DNA of 64,000 nt from Thermobifida halotolerans. Its GTDB lineage: Bacteria > Actinomycetota > Actinomycetes > Streptosporangiales > Streptosporangiaceae. The notes under the pieces were generated by a model. The model saw only the letters and a list, made by a program, of their open reading frames with translations, ran no database searches and was not told the DNA's origin. The position numbers and the translations under genes are program-made. Positions 1 through 9,096 of the stretch are shown piece after piece. The first letter of the stretch is position 1, and each line of letters begins with the position of its first letter. Location of the stretch: contig NZ_CP063196.1 of assembly GCF_003574835.2 (NCBI RefSeq), positions 2,046,001 to 2,110,000 on the forward strand. Direction: 5' to 3'.

Positions 1-103
1 GGTCCGGGAGGCCGCGACGTGTTCGGGTTTCGGATGTCGTGTGCTTTCCGTGGGCATTGCTCTTCCTTTTTCCTCGGTGGCCCGGGGGCGCGTGCGCCCG
101 CTC

Positions 104-712
104 TCAGGCGGTTCTCACGGCGCGGGCGAACCTGACCACCCGTGCGGCCTGGACCCGGGCCGCGTTCCGGGTGGTCTCGCCGACCGCCGCGGCGTCCGCC
201 CCGCAGGTGTGGGCGGTGCCGTAGGGGTTTCCGTCGGCGAACTTGTCGGGGTGGGTGTATCCGGGGGGGACGATGATCCCGCCGAAGTGGTAGAAGGAGT
301 TGGCCAGGGCCAGCAGGGTGGACTCGCTGCCGCCGTGCGGGCTCTTGGTGGAGGTGAAACCGCTGTAGACCTTCCCGGCCAGCAGTCCCTGGCTCCAGGC
401 GGGGCCGAGCGTGTCGATGAACTGCTTGAGCTGGGCGGAGATGTTGCCGAACCGGGTGGGCGAGCCCATGATGACGGCGTCGGCCCACAGCATGTCCTCG
501 GCGGTGGCGACGGGGATGTCGGCCGTCGCGGCGAGGTGGGCCGCCCATTCCGGTCTGGCGTCGACGGCGGAGCGCGGGGCGGTCTCGGCCACCCTGCGCA
601 GCCGCACCTCGGCGCCGGCCTTCTCTGCCTGCTCGGAGATCTCGCGGGCGATCTGCGCGACGTGTCCGGTCGCGGAGTAGTAGATGACGGCGACTTTCAC
701 CGTGGTGTCCAT
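104..712 (-). CDS. wrbA: WrbA-type NAD(P)H:quinone oxidoreductase (flavodoxin fold)
   Basis: A 202-residue flavodoxin-like protein. The N-terminus reads VAVIYYSATGHVAQIAREI, the FMN phosphate-binding loop (S/T-x-T-G-x) of WrbA proteins. MGSPTRFGNISAQLKQFID is the second flavin loop, and FTSTKSPHGGSESTLLAL with PPGYTHP are further WrbA signatures. Length matches the family (about 200). Known WrbA proteins reduce quinones by two electrons. At the downstream end of the phenazine operon it may handle redox-cycling phenazines or supply reduced cofactor, which is inference. An upstream TTG at 718 lies 5 nt from an AAGGAG and is an alternative start; the ATG at 712 is 11 nt away. Confidence 0.85.
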   Translation of the reverse strand: MDTTVKVAVIYYSATGHVAQIAREISEQAEKAGAEVRLRRVAETAPRSAVDARPEWAAHLAATADIPVATAEDMLWADAVIMGSPTRFGNISAQLKQFIDTLGPAWSQGLLAGKVYSGFTSTKSPHGGSESTLLALANSFYHFGGIIVPPGYTHPDKFADGNPYGTAHTCGADAAAVGETTRNAARVQAARVVRFARAVRTA

Positions 713-839
713 GGCCAAAGCAACTCCTTGTCGCCCGGGCGGGGCCGGGGGGACGGACGGCGGTTCGGGGGGACCGGTCGGAATCGCGCTGCGGCCGGGC
801 GGCGGCCCGGGCCGGGGAAGGGGGGCGGGGCTGTCGCGG

Positions 840-1355
840 CTACCATTCGGCGAGGTGGAGGGCGCTCCACGGCCTCCTTCCCGCCTCGGGGCTGGGTCGG
901 GAGAACGAGCGGTCGCAGTAGAGGAGGGGTGTGCGGTCGCTCACGTGCGTCCGCTCCACCCGGCCGAGCAGGATGCTGTGGTCGCCGGCGTCGACGACGC
1001 GGTACATCGAGCAGGCGACGCGGACGCACGCTCCGGGAAGGCCGGGAAGGCCGAGTTCGCACGGTTGCATGTCCCCTCCGGAGAACCGGTCGACGCCGGA
1101 GGCGGCGAACCTCCGCGCGACCTCCTCCTGCTCGTGTGCCAGGACGTTGACCATGAGGTGTGCGGCCGCGGTGAACGCGGCGTGGCTGCTGGCCTTCTTG
1201 TCCAGGCAGACCAGGACGAGGGGCGGGTCCAGGGACACCGAGCTGAACGAGGTCGCGGTGAACCCCCAGCGTCTGCCCGAGTCGTCGACGGTGGTCACCA
1301 CCGTCACCGGGCCGGGGACCCGGGCCATCGCCGCGGTGAGGAGCGTGTGCTCCAT
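840..1355 (-). CDS. Flavin reductase (HpaC/ActVB-like), partner of a two-component monooxygenase
   Basis: A 171-residue flavin-reductase-like (FMN-binding split barrel) protein. Family features are VPGPVTVVTTVDDSGRRWGF near the N-terminus, then TATSFSSVSLDPPLVLVCLD, then a motif around HLMVNVLAHEQEEVARRFA. Such proteins reduce free FMN or FAD with NAD(P)H and hand it to an oxygenase. The obvious partner is the group-D-type oxygenase at 7619-8833 of the same cluster. The start is the ATG at 1355. The much longer open frame upstream overlaps phzG antisense to nothing sensible and was rejected. Confidence 0.85.
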   Translation of the reverse strand: MEHTLLTAAMARVPGPVTVVTTVDDSGRRWGFTATSFSSVSLDPPLVLVCLDKKASSHAAFTAAAHLMVNVLAHEQEEVARRFAASGVDRFSGGDMQPCELGLPGLPGACVRVACSMYRVVDAGDHSILLGRVERTHVSDRTPLLYCDRSFSRPSPEAGRRPWSALHLAEW

Positions 1356-1429
1356 GGCGTCATCCTTTTCTCCGTCGCGTCGGGAAACTCGGCTGTGCGC
1401 GGGCTCGACCGCCGGCGGGGCGCACCGCG

Positions 1430-2068
1430 CTAGGGCTGGAGCCGCACCGTGTGCCACGTCCGCTCGTGGAGGTCGTAGCGCAGCCTGCGGTGCAGCCGGT
1501 CGGGACTGGCACACCAGAACTCCACCTCGGTGGGCGACAGCAGGTAGCCGACGAACCGGTCGGGGCGGGGCAGGGGGGTTCCCGCCCGCGCCAGCCGCCC
1601 GGCCTCGGCGCGCAGCGCCTCGGCGTCCGAGAGCGGTTCGCTCTGCCGGGAGGCGGTCGACATGGCGTGCAGCGGGTGGGGGCGGGCGGCCCACAGCGCG
1701 TCCGACTCGGCCTCGTCGAGTTGTGCCACCGGTCCGGAGAGGATGATCTGCTGGCCGGTCTCGCGCCAGTAGAGCAGTCCCGACGCCCAGCGCGTGGCCG
1801 CCAACTCCCGGCCCTTGCGGCTGCTGCTGTGGCTGGTGAACACCACGCCGCACTCGTCCAGGCGGGTGATGACCACGATGCGGTTGGAGGCGCGGCCGTG
1901 CTGGTCCGCGGTGGCCAGGGCCAGGGCGCGGGGCTCCCGGACGCCGCGCGCGACCGCCTCGTCCAGCCATCGCCGGACGAGCCCCATGGGCTCGGGGGGC
2001 GGCGTCTCGTACTCGGGGAAGTCGAGGCCGGTCTCCCCGGTGAGGGATTCGAACCTGCTGGTGTCCAT
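1430..2068 (-). CDS. phzG: PhzG, PNPOx-like flavin oxidase of phenazine biosynthesis
   Basis: A 212-residue pyridoxamine-phosphate-oxidase-like protein. SLTGETGLDFPEYETPPPEP, then VREPRALALATADQHGRAS, then KGRELAATRWASGLLYWRET, QQIILSG and the C-terminal HERTWHTVRLQP follow PhzG of pseudomonads closely. PhzG oxidises the tricyclic intermediates formed downstream of PhzB, giving phenazine carboxylates. The start chosen is the ATG at 2068, which places the SLTG block at the usual position; a longer frame to 2125 overlaps phzF. It sits 8 nt after the phzF stop and is last in the conserved phzBCDEFG order. Confidence 0.93.
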   Translation of the reverse strand: MDTSRFESLTGETGLDFPEYETPPPEPMGLVRRWLDEAVARGVREPRALALATADQHGRASNRIVVITRLDECGVVFTSHSSSRKGRELAATRWASGLLYWRETGQQIILSGPVAQLDEAESDALWAARPHPLHAMSTASRQSEPLSDAEALRAEAGRLARAGTPLPRPDRFVGYLLSPTEVEFWCASPDRLHRRLRYDLHERTWHTVRLQP

Positions 2069-2075
2069 CGGGCTC

Positions 2076-2912
2076 CTAGACGTAGAGGGTTCCGCGGGCG
2101 GCGACGGCTCCGTGGCCGCTGACATGGACCGACCGGACGCGCTCTGCGTCTGCCTCGGCCGTGGCGACCATGAGGGAGGGGCGTCCCATCTCGACGCCCT
2201 GGAGGATCTCGATGCGCTGGCCGTACTCGGCGAGGCCGTGCCTGGCCAGGTGGATCGCGAGGGGTCCGGCGGCCGAACCGGTCGCCGCGTCCTCGACCAC
2301 GCCGTAGGCCGGGGAGAACATCCGGGTGCGCCAGCGCGTGCCGCTTCCGGCGAAGCAGTTGGCGGCCATGTCGGGGAAGCGGGACAGCGCCCGGTGGTCC
2401 GGGTGGAGGGCCGAGAGCGCGGCCACGCTGTCGAGCCCCACCAGCACGTGGCGGGGTCCGTTGCGGTAGGCCTCCACCGCCACGGTGGCGGCCGTCACCC
2501 CCAGCGCCTCCAGGAGTTCCGCCGCGTGCTCGTACGGCTCCCAGGTGGGAACCGGCTGGCGCATGCGCACGGTCCTGAGGTCCGCCGCGTCCCCGTCGAC
2601 CTCGACGGGGATGACACCCATCGCGGTCTCCAGGCGCAGGTGCCCGGTCTTTCGGGTCACCGCCAGGGCGACGGCCGTGCCGAGCAGGGGGTGTCCGGCG
2701 AACGGGAGTTCGTTGACCGGGGTGAAGATCCGTATGCGGGCGTCGGCGTCGCCGCGGGGCGGCAGCACGAAGGTGACCTCGGAGAGGTTCATCTCCTTGG
2801 CGATGCGTTGCATCAGGTCGTCGGTCAGGTCGGCGCTGTCGAAGAAGACGGCCACGGGGTTGCCTTCGAGTGGTCGGCGGGCGAAGGCGTCCACGATCAT
2901 GTACTCGTGCAT
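2076..2912 (-). CDS. phzF: PhzF, trans-2,3-dihydro-3-hydroxyanthranilate isomerase
   Basis: A 278-residue protein, exactly the family length. It begins MHEYMIVDAFARRPLEGNPV (diaminopimelate-epimerase fold) and contains EMNLSEVTFVLPP, whose Glu is the catalytic residue in known PhzF. It also has FTPVNELPFAGHPLLGTA and the second-lobe motif VEDAATGSAAGPLA. It isomerises DHHA to the ketone that dimerises to the phenazine skeleton. It overlaps the 3' end of the small YdhR-like gene by 16 nt, so translational coupling is likely. Confidence 0.95.
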   Translation of the reverse strand: MHEYMIVDAFARRPLEGNPVAVFFDSADLTDDLMQRIAKEMNLSEVTFVLPPRGDADARIRIFTPVNELPFAGHPLLGTAVALAVTRKTGHLRLETAMGVIPVEVDGDAADLRTVRMRQPVPTWEPYEHAAELLEALGVTAATVAVEAYRNGPRHVLVGLDSVAALSALHPDHRALSRFPDMAANCFAGSGTRWRTRMFSPAYGVVEDAATGSAAGPLAIHLARHGLAEYGQRIEILQGVEMGRPSLMVATAEADAERVRSVHVSGHGAVAARGTLYV

Positions 2913-3274
2913 GGGCTGCTCTCCGTGTGAGGGGGCGGGTCTGCGGGGGTGAGCGCGGGGCCCAGGCCGTGGAGGGTCGGAAGCGCGTGCAGGCCCTCGA
3001 CCGCGGCCTCGACCTCGAACCGCGAGCGGTGCGTGGGCGGGTAGCCGATCAGTTCGGCCGCGCGGTTGGGCGGCAGCGCGCTGTCGTGGGGGCGGGACTC
3101 CTCCCACACCATCACCGCGCCCCAGCGGTTGCGGTCGCGGTCGGCCATCCACAGCTTCAGCCGCAGTCCGGGGACGTCGCCCCAGACGGCGGCGGCGTCG
3201 GCCAGATGCCCGCGCAGGGTGTCGATGGTCTGCGCGGAGGCGTCCAGGTCCCACCAGGCGATGTCGATCCTCAC
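2897..3274 (-). CDS. Small putative dimeric alpha/beta-barrel protein (YdhR/ABM-like) inside the phz operon
   Basis: A 125-residue protein starting at a GTG whose last two bases begin the phzE stop codon (GTGA overlap); its own 3' end overlaps phzF. The region DVPGLRLKLWMADRDRNRWG followed by AVMVWEES resembles the YdhR/antibiotic-biosynthesis-monooxygenase pattern: a Gly-Leu strand, a Lys-x-Trp strand, then a strand ending in a 'W/F-E' turn. The C-terminal 40 residues are Pro-rich and look disordered. It is not a PhzA/B paralogue. A role as a small oxygenase, cyclase or chaperone for phenazine precursors is only suggested by its position between phzE and phzF. Confidence 0.7.
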   Translation of the reverse strand: MRIDIAWWDLDASAQTIDTLRGHLADAAAVWGDVPGLRLKLWMADRDRNRWGAVMVWEESRPHDSALPPNRAAELIGYPPTHRSRFEVEAAVEGLHALPTLHGLGPALTPADPPPHTESSPCTST

Positions 3275-5163
3275 CGGCCCAGCACCCCCCGGATGGTCCG
3301 GGCGAGGATGCGGGGGCCGTCGACGGTGAGCACCGATTCGGCGTGGAACTGCAGGGAGACGAAGTGCGGCCCGCGCAGCGCGTGCACCTCCCCGCTCGCC
3401 TGGCAGCGGCTGACCTCCACCAGGCCGACCCCGTCGACCTCGCGCTTGTCCTCGGTGCTGTGCGCCACGAACGTGTTGTAGAAGCCGACCCTCTCCCGGG
3501 CGCCGAACAGGTCGATCTCCCGTTGCACGCCCTGGTCGGGGGCGTCCCGGCGGAGCAGTGCGAATCCGAGCCTGAGGCTGAGCACCTGGTGGCTCAGGCA
3601 CACGGCGAGGAAGGGGTGTCGCGTGTCCAGCAGCAGGTCGGCCACCGACCGCAGATGGGCGATGCGGGGGTCGGTGGCCGCACGCGGATCCCCCGGCCCC
3701 GGTCCCAGCACGACCAGGTCGTAGTCCCGCGGGTCGTAGGGCTCGTCGAAGCGCCGCACCGTCACCGACAGCCCCAGGGCCCGGAGCTGGTGGCCGATCA
3801 TCGCGGTGAAGGTGTCCTCCGCGTCGACGACGAGGGCTTCCACGCCGACCAGCCCGTCCACCCGCGCCACCCGGCCGCCGTCGCGCAGCCAGAAGTCCGC
3901 GATCCCGGTGTTGCGGCGCCGCAGGGCCGCGCGCACCTCGGGGTGGTCCGCGAAGCGCGTGTCCGCGCCGGACCGCATCGCGGTGAGCAGGCCGTCGGCC
4001 TTGGCCCGGGTCTCCTCGGCCTCCGAGCGCGGGTCGGAGTGGCGTACCAGCGTGGCGCCCACCGCGATCCGCATCCGGCCGGAGGGGGTGATCTCGGCGG
4101 TGCGGATGAGGATGGCGGAGTCCAGGGTGCGCTCGCCGTCGGCGTCGCGGCCGATCAGCGCGGCGACGCCGCTGTAGTAGCCGCGCCCCTCGGGCTCGTG
4201 GCGGCGGATGACGCGGGTCGCGTTCTCCAGGGGGCTTCCGGTGACGGTCGGGGCGAACATCGTCTCGCGCAGGATCTCGCGCACGTCTCGACTGCTCCGC
4301 CCCTCGATGAGGTACTCGGTGTGCGCCAGCCGCGCCATCTGCCTGAGGTGGGGTCCCGAGACGCGCCCGCCGGTGTCGCAGATCCGCGCCATCATCTTCA
4401 GTTCCTCGTCGACCACCATGTACAGCTCGTCGGTCTCTTTCCGGTCGGCGATGAACTCCGTGATGCCGCGCAGGGTGGGGCCGGTGGGTGGATAGCGGTA
4501 GGTGCCGCTGATGGGGTTCATCGCGGCCACGCCGTGCTCCAGCGAGACGTGCCGTTCCGGGGTGGCGCCCACGAGGGTCCGCTCCGGGGTGTGCACGACG
4601 AAGGTCCAGTAGGCGCCCTGCTCGCGCTCCAGCAGGCGGCGGAAGAGGGACAGGGCGACGTGCGGCGAGTAGTCGCCGACCTCGGCCAGGAAGGAGCGCT
4701 TGATCACGAAGTTGGCTCCCTCGCCGGTGCCGATCTCGTCGGCGACGACCCGGCGGACCGTCGCGGCGTAGTGCGCGTCGTCCACGTCGAAGCGGTTGCT
4801 GTCCAGGCGGATCGGTACGTCGGGGATGCGGCGCACCACGTCGGAGGCGGCCGTACTGCTCTGCTCGGTGACGACCATCGCGACCAGCGGCGCTCCGTCG
4901 TCCGGCACGGTGAAGCCGCGCTCGGCGATCTGCCGGTAGGGGATGAGGACCAGTGCGTCGTGCGCGGGTTTCGGCTCCGGGGGGCGCGGTCCGGTCAGCG
5001 GGATGTCCGCCAGTGTCGCGGGCTGTGTCACCTCTCCGGTCAGGACGTCGACGGTTCCCGGGGTGCCGCCGCCGGCCCGGTGCAGCAGGGCGAAGGCGGG
5101 AGGGGGTGCTGCCAGGATCCGGTCGAGCAGGTCGTGGCCGTGGTCCGCGGCCGGGGGGTTCAT
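3271..5163 (-). CDS. phzE: PhzE, 2-amino-2-desoxyisochorismate synthase (fused MST and glutaminase domains)
   Basis: A 630-residue protein against about 627 in pseudomonads. The N-terminal chorismate-utilising domain (about residues 90-400) holds [36 protein letters not shown] and [13 protein letters not shown]. The C-terminal class I glutamine amidotransferase domain (about 430-630) carries [12 protein letters not shown], the nucleophile loop [17 protein letters not shown] (Cys) and LQFHAES (His/Glu). It converts chorismate plus glutamine-derived ammonia to ADIC. The start ATG at 5163 overlaps the phzD stop (ATGA). An open extension upstream runs through phzD and is not coding in this frame. 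Confidence 0.96.
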   Translation of the reverse strand: MNPPAADHGHDLLDRILAAPPPAFALLHRAGGGTPGTVDVLTGEVTQPATLADIPLTGPRPPEPKPAHDALVLIPYRQIAERGFTVPDDGAPLVAMVVTEQSSTAASDVVRRIPDVPIRLDSNRFDVDDAHYAATVRRVVADEIGTGEGANFVIKRSFLAEVGDYSPHVALSLFRRLLEREQGAYWTFVVHTPERTLVGATPERHVSLEHGVAAMNPISGTYRYPPTGPTLRGITEFIADRKETDELYMVVDEELKMMARICDTGGRVSGPHLRQMARLAHTEYLIEGRSSRDVREILRETMFAPTVTGSPLENATRVIRRHEPEGRGYYSGVAALIGRDADGERTLDSAILIRTAEITPSGRMRIAVGATLVRHSDPRSEAEETRAKADGLLTAMRSGADTRFADHPEVRAALRRRNTGIADFWLRDGGRVARVDGLVGVEALVVDAEDTFTAMIGHQLRALGLSVTVRRFDEPYDPRDYDLVVLGPGPGDPRAATDPRIAHLRSVADLLLDTRHPFLAVCLSHQVLSLRLGFALLRRDAPDQGVQREIDLFGARERVGFYNTFVAHSTEDKREVDGVGLVEVSRCQASGEVHALRGPHFVSLQFHAESVLTVDGPRILARTIRGVLGR

Positions 5164-5783
5164 GCGAACACCTCCTCGGCCGTGACGACCTTCCCGCACC
5201 GCCGTGCCACGTAGTCCAGGGTGAACCGGTGGTCGTCCTCGTGGAAGTCGCCGAGCGCGTCGGCGACCAGGAACGGCTGGATGTCGTTGGTGAACGCGTC
5301 CAGCGCGGTCGCCAGCACGCCCACGTGCGCGTAGACGCCGCACAGCAGCAGTTGGTCGCGTCCGGCCTCCCGCATCCGCTCCAGCAGGTCCGAGCCGTGG
5401 AAGGCGCTGTAGCGCCACTTGGTGAACGTCCAGTCGGCGGCGGTGGGCGTGAGTTCGGGGACCACCGCGCTGTCCGCGGGGTCGGTGCGCATGCCGGGAC
5501 CCCAGAAGTCCGCGAGGAGTCCGCGCTGCTGCGGGGTCATCCGGCCGGGCTGGGCGGTGTAGGCCACCGGCACGCCCAGGGCCGCGCAGTGCTTGCGGAG
5601 CTGGGCGGCGTTGTGGACCAGTTCGGTGCGCAGCGGTTCGGGGAAGGCTCTGAGGAAGTAGTGCTGCATGTCGTGGACGAGGAGTACCGCGCGTTCCGGG
5701 CGCGGCGTCCACCGGACGAGGTTGTCGGGAAGCTGCTCCCGGGTCGGCAGGGAGTAGGGCCTGATCGGCGGGATACCGGCCAT
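5160..5783 (-). CDS. phzD: PhzD, isochorismatase-like ADIC hydrolase
   Basis: A 207-residue protein, identical in length to characterised PhzD. The start [19 protein letters not shown] and [10 protein letters not shown] place the catalytic Asp at residue 38 as in known Phz[17 protein letters not shown] supplies the catalytic Lys region and [16 protein letters not shown] the third catalytic loop. It hydrolyses ADIC to trans-2,3-dihydro-3-hydroxyanthranilate and pyruvate. It overlaps phzE by 4 nt and lies 33 nt downstream of phzC. Confidence 0.96.
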   Translation of the reverse strand: MAGIPPIRPYSLPTREQLPDNLVRWTPRPERAVLLVHDMQHYFLRAFPEPLRTELVHNAAQLRKHCAALGVPVAYTAQPGRMTPQQRGLLADFWGPGMRTDPADSAVVPELTPTAADWTFTKWRYSAFHGSDLLERMREAGRDQLLLCGVYAHVGVLATALDAFTNDIQPFLVADALGDFHEDDHRFTLDYVARRCGKVVTAEEVFA

Positions 5784-5816
5784 CGGGCGTCTCCTTTCGG
5801 GCGGGGCCGGGGCGGT

Positions 5817-7001
5817 TCAGCGGGCCTCGGCCCAGGCCGCGACGAGGGCGGCGGCCTGGTGGGGGTTGAGCCTGGGATCGCACAGCGTGGTGGAGCGGCC
5901 TTCGGCGGCCGTGTACTGGGACGCGTCCGCCACGCACTCGGTCACGTCGTCCGGCGTGGCCTCCAGGTGCAGTCCGCCCGCCACGCCACCGGCCGCGGCC
6001 ACCGCCGCGCGAAAGCCCCGGACCTCGCGCAGCATGGTGTCCAGCAGCCGGGTCTTCCTGCCGGCGGGGGTGGTGACGGTGTTGCCGTGCATCGGGTCGC
6101 ACAGCCAGATCACCGGATGGCCGGCCGCGGCCACCGCCTCCACCAGTGCGGGCAGCCGGTCGGTGACGGTGTCGGCGCCCATGCGCGCGATGAGGGTGAG
6201 GCGTCCCGGTTCCCGCAGCGGGTCGAGCCGCTCGCACAGGGCGGTGATCTCCTCGACGCCCATCGTGGGGCCGACCTTGCAGGCCACCGGGTTGACGACG
6301 CCGGCGAGCAGGTCGACGTGGGCGCCGTCCACCTGCCGGGTGCGGTCCCCGATCCACGGCCAGTGGGTGGAGGCGAGCCAGCGTCGGCCGTCGTCGGTCT
6401 CGCGGACCATGGGGACCTCGTAGTCCAGCAGCAGCGCCTCGTGGCTGGTCCACACCGGGGATTCGGTGTCCGGCCGGGTCGGGGGAAGCGGTGAGCGCCA
6501 TCCGAGCTGCTCGACGATGTCGCTCGCCGCCATGTAGCCGACCAGGATGCGCAGCGGGTCGGGGCGGCGGCTCTGCGGGTCGGGCTCCGGGCTGTTGACC
6601 ATGTGCCCCCGGTAGACGGGCAGGGTGCGGTCACCGACCTGTTCCACGGGGCGGGAGCGGGGTTTGGCGAACTGGCCCGCGATGCGTCCCACCCGCAGCA
6701 CCGGTGTGCCGGTGGCCCTGCCCAGGGTGTCGGCGAGCAGGTCGAGCAGGGCGGTTTTGCGGCGCACGTGCTCGGGGGTGCTCTCCTGCGGGTTCTCGGC
6801 GCAGTCCCCGGCCTGGAGCACGTGGGCCGCTCCGGCGGCGACGTCTTCGAGGAGGGAGCGCAGTACGTCCACACCGTCCACCCCGACCAGGGGCGGGCGG
6901 GACCTGAGGATGTCCCGCACGCGCCGGACCTGGGCGGGGTCACTCCATTCGGGCTGCTGAAGCGCCCCGAGACGCTTACTTTCCGTAACGGCGTATGTCA
7001 A
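5817..7001 (-). CDS. phzC: PhzC, class II (plant-type) DAHP synthase
   Basis: A 394-residue class II 3-deoxy-7-phosphoheptulonate synthase. Visible blocks are LQQPEWSDP near the N-terminus, HVLQAGDCAENPQES, RVGRIAGQFAKPRSRP, STHWPWIGDRTRQVDGAHV, CDPMHGNT and LHLEATPDDVTECV. It feeds carbon into the shikimate pathway, so the cluster secures its own chorismate. The only upstream start in frame is TTG at 7001, with no strong ribosome-binding site, so the exact start is uncertain. It follows phzB by 65 nt. Confidence 0.94.
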   Translation of the reverse strand: MTYAVTESKRLGALQQPEWSDPAQVRRVRDILRSRPPLVGVDGVDVLRSLLEDVAAGAAHVLQAGDCAENPQESTPEHVRRKTALLDLLADTLGRATGTPVLRVGRIAGQFAKPRSRPVEQVGDRTLPVYRGHMVNSPEPDPQSRRPDPLRILVGYMAASDIVEQLGWRSPLPPTRPDTESPVWTSHEALLLDYEVPMVRETDDGRRWLASTHWPWIGDRTRQVDGAHVDLLAGVVNPVACKVGPTMGVEEITALCERLDPLREPGRLTLIARMGADTVTDRLPALVEAVAAAGHPVIWLCDPMHGNTVTTPAGRKTRLLDTMLREVRGFRAAVAAAGGVAGGLHLEATPDDVTECVADASQYTAAEGRSTTLCDPRLNPHQAAALVAAWAEAR

Positions 7002-7066
7002 GGCGGGCCCCCTGGGAAGCGTTGGGAGAAACCGGTCGGAGCACGGAGGTCATGCCGCACGGCCTG

Positions 7067-7558
7067 TCATGTGGGGATCCCCGCTCTCCTGATCGCGGGG
7101 ACCTCGATCCCGAGGGCCCGGAACTGCTGGCACGGGTTCATGAACTCGCGCTGCTGCTTGATCCTGCCGTTTTCGAAGAGGAACGAGTGGATGAAGTGGT
7201 TGCGGTAGTAGCCCTCGGGATATCCGTCGAAGAGGATCCGCCCCTCGCCGTCGCACTCGACCCAGAACCGGTCGGGGTCCTGGGTGTCGAAGATCTCGAT
7301 GTTGGTCCACACCCAGTCCGGGAAGCACTTCAGCGACCACACGGCGTGCTCGGCCAGACGGTCCCGGCCGCGGATGATGATCGGTTCGCCGCTGTCGGTG
7401 GTCCACAGTCCCCCGGATCCGTCCTCGGTGAAGAGCAGGTGCCGGCGGAGTCGGTCCTGTCCCCGGGTGTTCATGTACCGCTCGACGACGGCGCGGTTGT
7501 GGTCGCGCATCTCCTTGTCGTCGGAGAAGCGGGTCGGGAACGCGGTGTCGGTGGACAT
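7067..7558 (-). CDS. phzB: PhzB, NTF2-fold phenazine ring-condensation catalyst
   Basis: A 163-residue NTF2/SnoaL-fold protein. RFSDDKEMRDHNRAVVERYM, LLFTEDGSGGLWTTDSGEP, GYPEGYYRNHFIHSFLFENG and the C-terminal REFMNPCQQFRALGI match the PhzA/PhzB family. Only one copy is present, as in most non-pseudomonad clusters, so this should be the functional PhzB. PhzB promotes condensation of two PhzF products. It lies first in the core operon, 60 nt after the oxygenase gene. Confidence 0.94.
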   Translation of the reverse strand: MSTDTAFPTRFSDDKEMRDHNRAVVERYMNTRGQDRLRRHLLFTEDGSGGLWTTDSGEPIIIRGRDRLAEHAVWSLKCFPDWVWTNIEIFDTQDPDRFWVECDGEGRILFDGYPEGYYRNHFIHSFLFENGRIKQQREFMNPCQQFRALGIEVPAIRRAGIPT

Positions 7559-7618
7559 GGGATGCCTCGCTTTCCGTGTCGTCTGCCGGGTCGTTTCGGG
7601 TTCTCGGTCCGGGTCGTG

Positions 7619-8833
7619 TCACACCAGGACGCTGATCTGCCGGGGGTCCGCGCCGACGAGGGCACGGCCGTAGAGCTGCTGGGGGATTCCCATGCCGAAG
7701 CCCGCGTGCCGGCTCCCCACGTTGATGTCGCGCCAGATCCGCTGGAGCGGGTTGGACTCGTGGAATGCCGAGGAGCCGTACGCGGTGACCAGGACGTCCA
7801 CCGCCTCCCGGCACTGCTGCGCGACGTAGGCGGCGTCCATGCGCGACCGGGCACGGGTCAGCAGGTCCGGGTTGCGCCCCGCCCGCGCGTGGCGGTGGAC
7901 CGTGTCGGCGATGCGCCGCGCGTGCAGCTCGGCGGTGTCGATCCTCGTGGCGGCCTCGGTCAGCGCGAGCTGGGTCGTCGGCGACTCCGCCTGGTTGGCG
8001 TAGGTGGCACCGGCCACGGGACGGGTCGGCGCCTTCTCCCGCACGTAGCGCAGCGCCGCGTCGGCGCCACCGATGAGCGCCCCGAGCAGCCCCAGCGAGA
8101 ACACCCCCGTCATGCTGTTGCGGTAGAGGTTGTCCGCGTCCACCAGCCCGTCCATCTCGCCGTTGCGGACCGGCAGGTACGGCAGCAGGCGGTGCCGGGG
8201 AACGAACACCCGGTCCGCGACCACCGTGTTGCTTCCGGTCCCGCGCATGCCGGTGAAGAACCAGGTGTCCTTGACCCGCACCTCCTCGGCGCGAAACAGC
8301 GCGAAGTGCGGCTGGGGGGTGTCGGCGCCCAGCGCCACCAGCAGGCACACCCACTCGCAGTGCAGGCTCCCCGAGGCGTAGGCCCACTCGCCGCTGACGA
8401 CGGCCCCTCCGTCGACGGGCTCGACGGCCCTGGACGGAACGCCCAGGACCAGTGCGGTGCGCGCGTCGGGGTTGTCCCGCCAGACCTCCTCCTGCGCTTC
8501 TTCCGGGAAGAGGGAGACCACGAAGTTGCCCACGTTCAGCACGCCGGTGACCCACGCGGTCGACGGGCATCCGCGTCCCAGTTCCGTTGCCACGTCCAGA
8601 AGCGTCCGGACATCCGCCTGGTATCCGCCCATCCGCTTCGGCGTCATCAGACGCATCAGCCCGGCGCCGGTGACGCCCGACACCGCCCTTTCGGTGAGGC
8701 GCCGTTCCCGGTCGCTTTCCTCCGCGTCCTCCCACAGTTTCTCCCGGAGCGCTTCGGCCCGTCCCACAAGCGTGTCCCGGTCGGGTGCGGAAATGTCGGT
8801 GGAAAAGGATTCGGTGGCAGTCGAATTGTTCAT
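7619..8833 (-). CDS. Acyl-CoA-dehydrogenase-fold flavin-dependent monooxygenase
   Basis: A 404-residue group D flavin monooxygenase (HsaA / HpaB / ActVA-ORF5 type). Family traits are the all-alpha N-terminal domain with LTERAVSGVTGAGLMRLMTP and GRGCPSTAWVTGV, a central beta-domain with GEWAYASGSLHCEWVCLL, FTGMRGTGSNTV and VFVPRHR, and the C-terminal helical domain with WRDINVGSRHAG. Such enzymes use reduced flavin from a separate reductase, here most likely the gene at 840-1355, to hydroxylate or decarboxylate aromatics. The likely role is phenazine tailoring. The start ATG at 8833 has a GAAGAGATTC leader and the preceding 263 nt can hold the core operon promoter. Confidence 0.88.
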   Translation of the reverse strand: MNNSTATESFSTDISAPDRDTLVGRAEALREKLWEDAEESDRERRLTERAVSGVTGAGLMRLMTPKRMGGYQADVRTLLDVATELGRGCPSTAWVTGVLNVGNFVVSLFPEEAQEEVWRDNPDARTALVLGVPSRAVEPVDGGAVVSGEWAYASGSLHCEWVCLLVALGADTPQPHFALFRAEEVRVKDTWFFTGMRGTGSNTVVADRVFVPRHRLLPYLPVRNGEMDGLVDADNLYRNSMTGVFSLGLLGALIGGADAALRYVREKAPTRPVAGATYANQAESPTTQLALTEAATRIDTAELHARRIADTVHRHARAGRNPDLLTRARSRMDAAYVAQQCREAVDVLVTAYGSSAFHESNPLQRIWRDINVGSRHAGFGMGIPQQLYGRALVGADPRQISVLV

Positions 8834-9096
8834 GGAATCTCTTCTCTCTGGTCCGGTCCGCCGCGGGAGAACCTACCGGCGGAGGCGGATTCCCTCAAGG
8901 CCGCGCCGCATTTTGCGGAAGCATTCCAGTTGTTCGGGGAAACGGTGTCCCCCCTGGGTGGAAAACGGGTGTGCGGCGTACGCCCGAAGAACGTGTCGGG
9001 CGTTTTCTGCTGCTCGGAGGAATGGAGGTGAGTATTCACGCGGCCGGCGGCGCGAAGCGGCGCCCCGCGGGTGGGGGGCTCCCGGGAGGGACCGGT

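Noticed and set aside
2897-3274. Possible phzA paralogue between phzE and phzF
   Set aside because: The sequence lacks the PhzA/B NTF2 motifs and fits a ferredoxin-like barrel better.
6995-9031. A 678-codon open frame on the plus strand opposite phzB and the monooxygenase
   Set aside because: It is the antisense shadow of well-identified genes; its composition is Arg/Gly/Val-rich with no motif.
8830-9039. A 69-codon frame between the SDR and the monooxygenase genes (minus strand)
   Set aside because: Overlaps the expected promoter region, lacks a good ribosome-binding site and resembles no protein.
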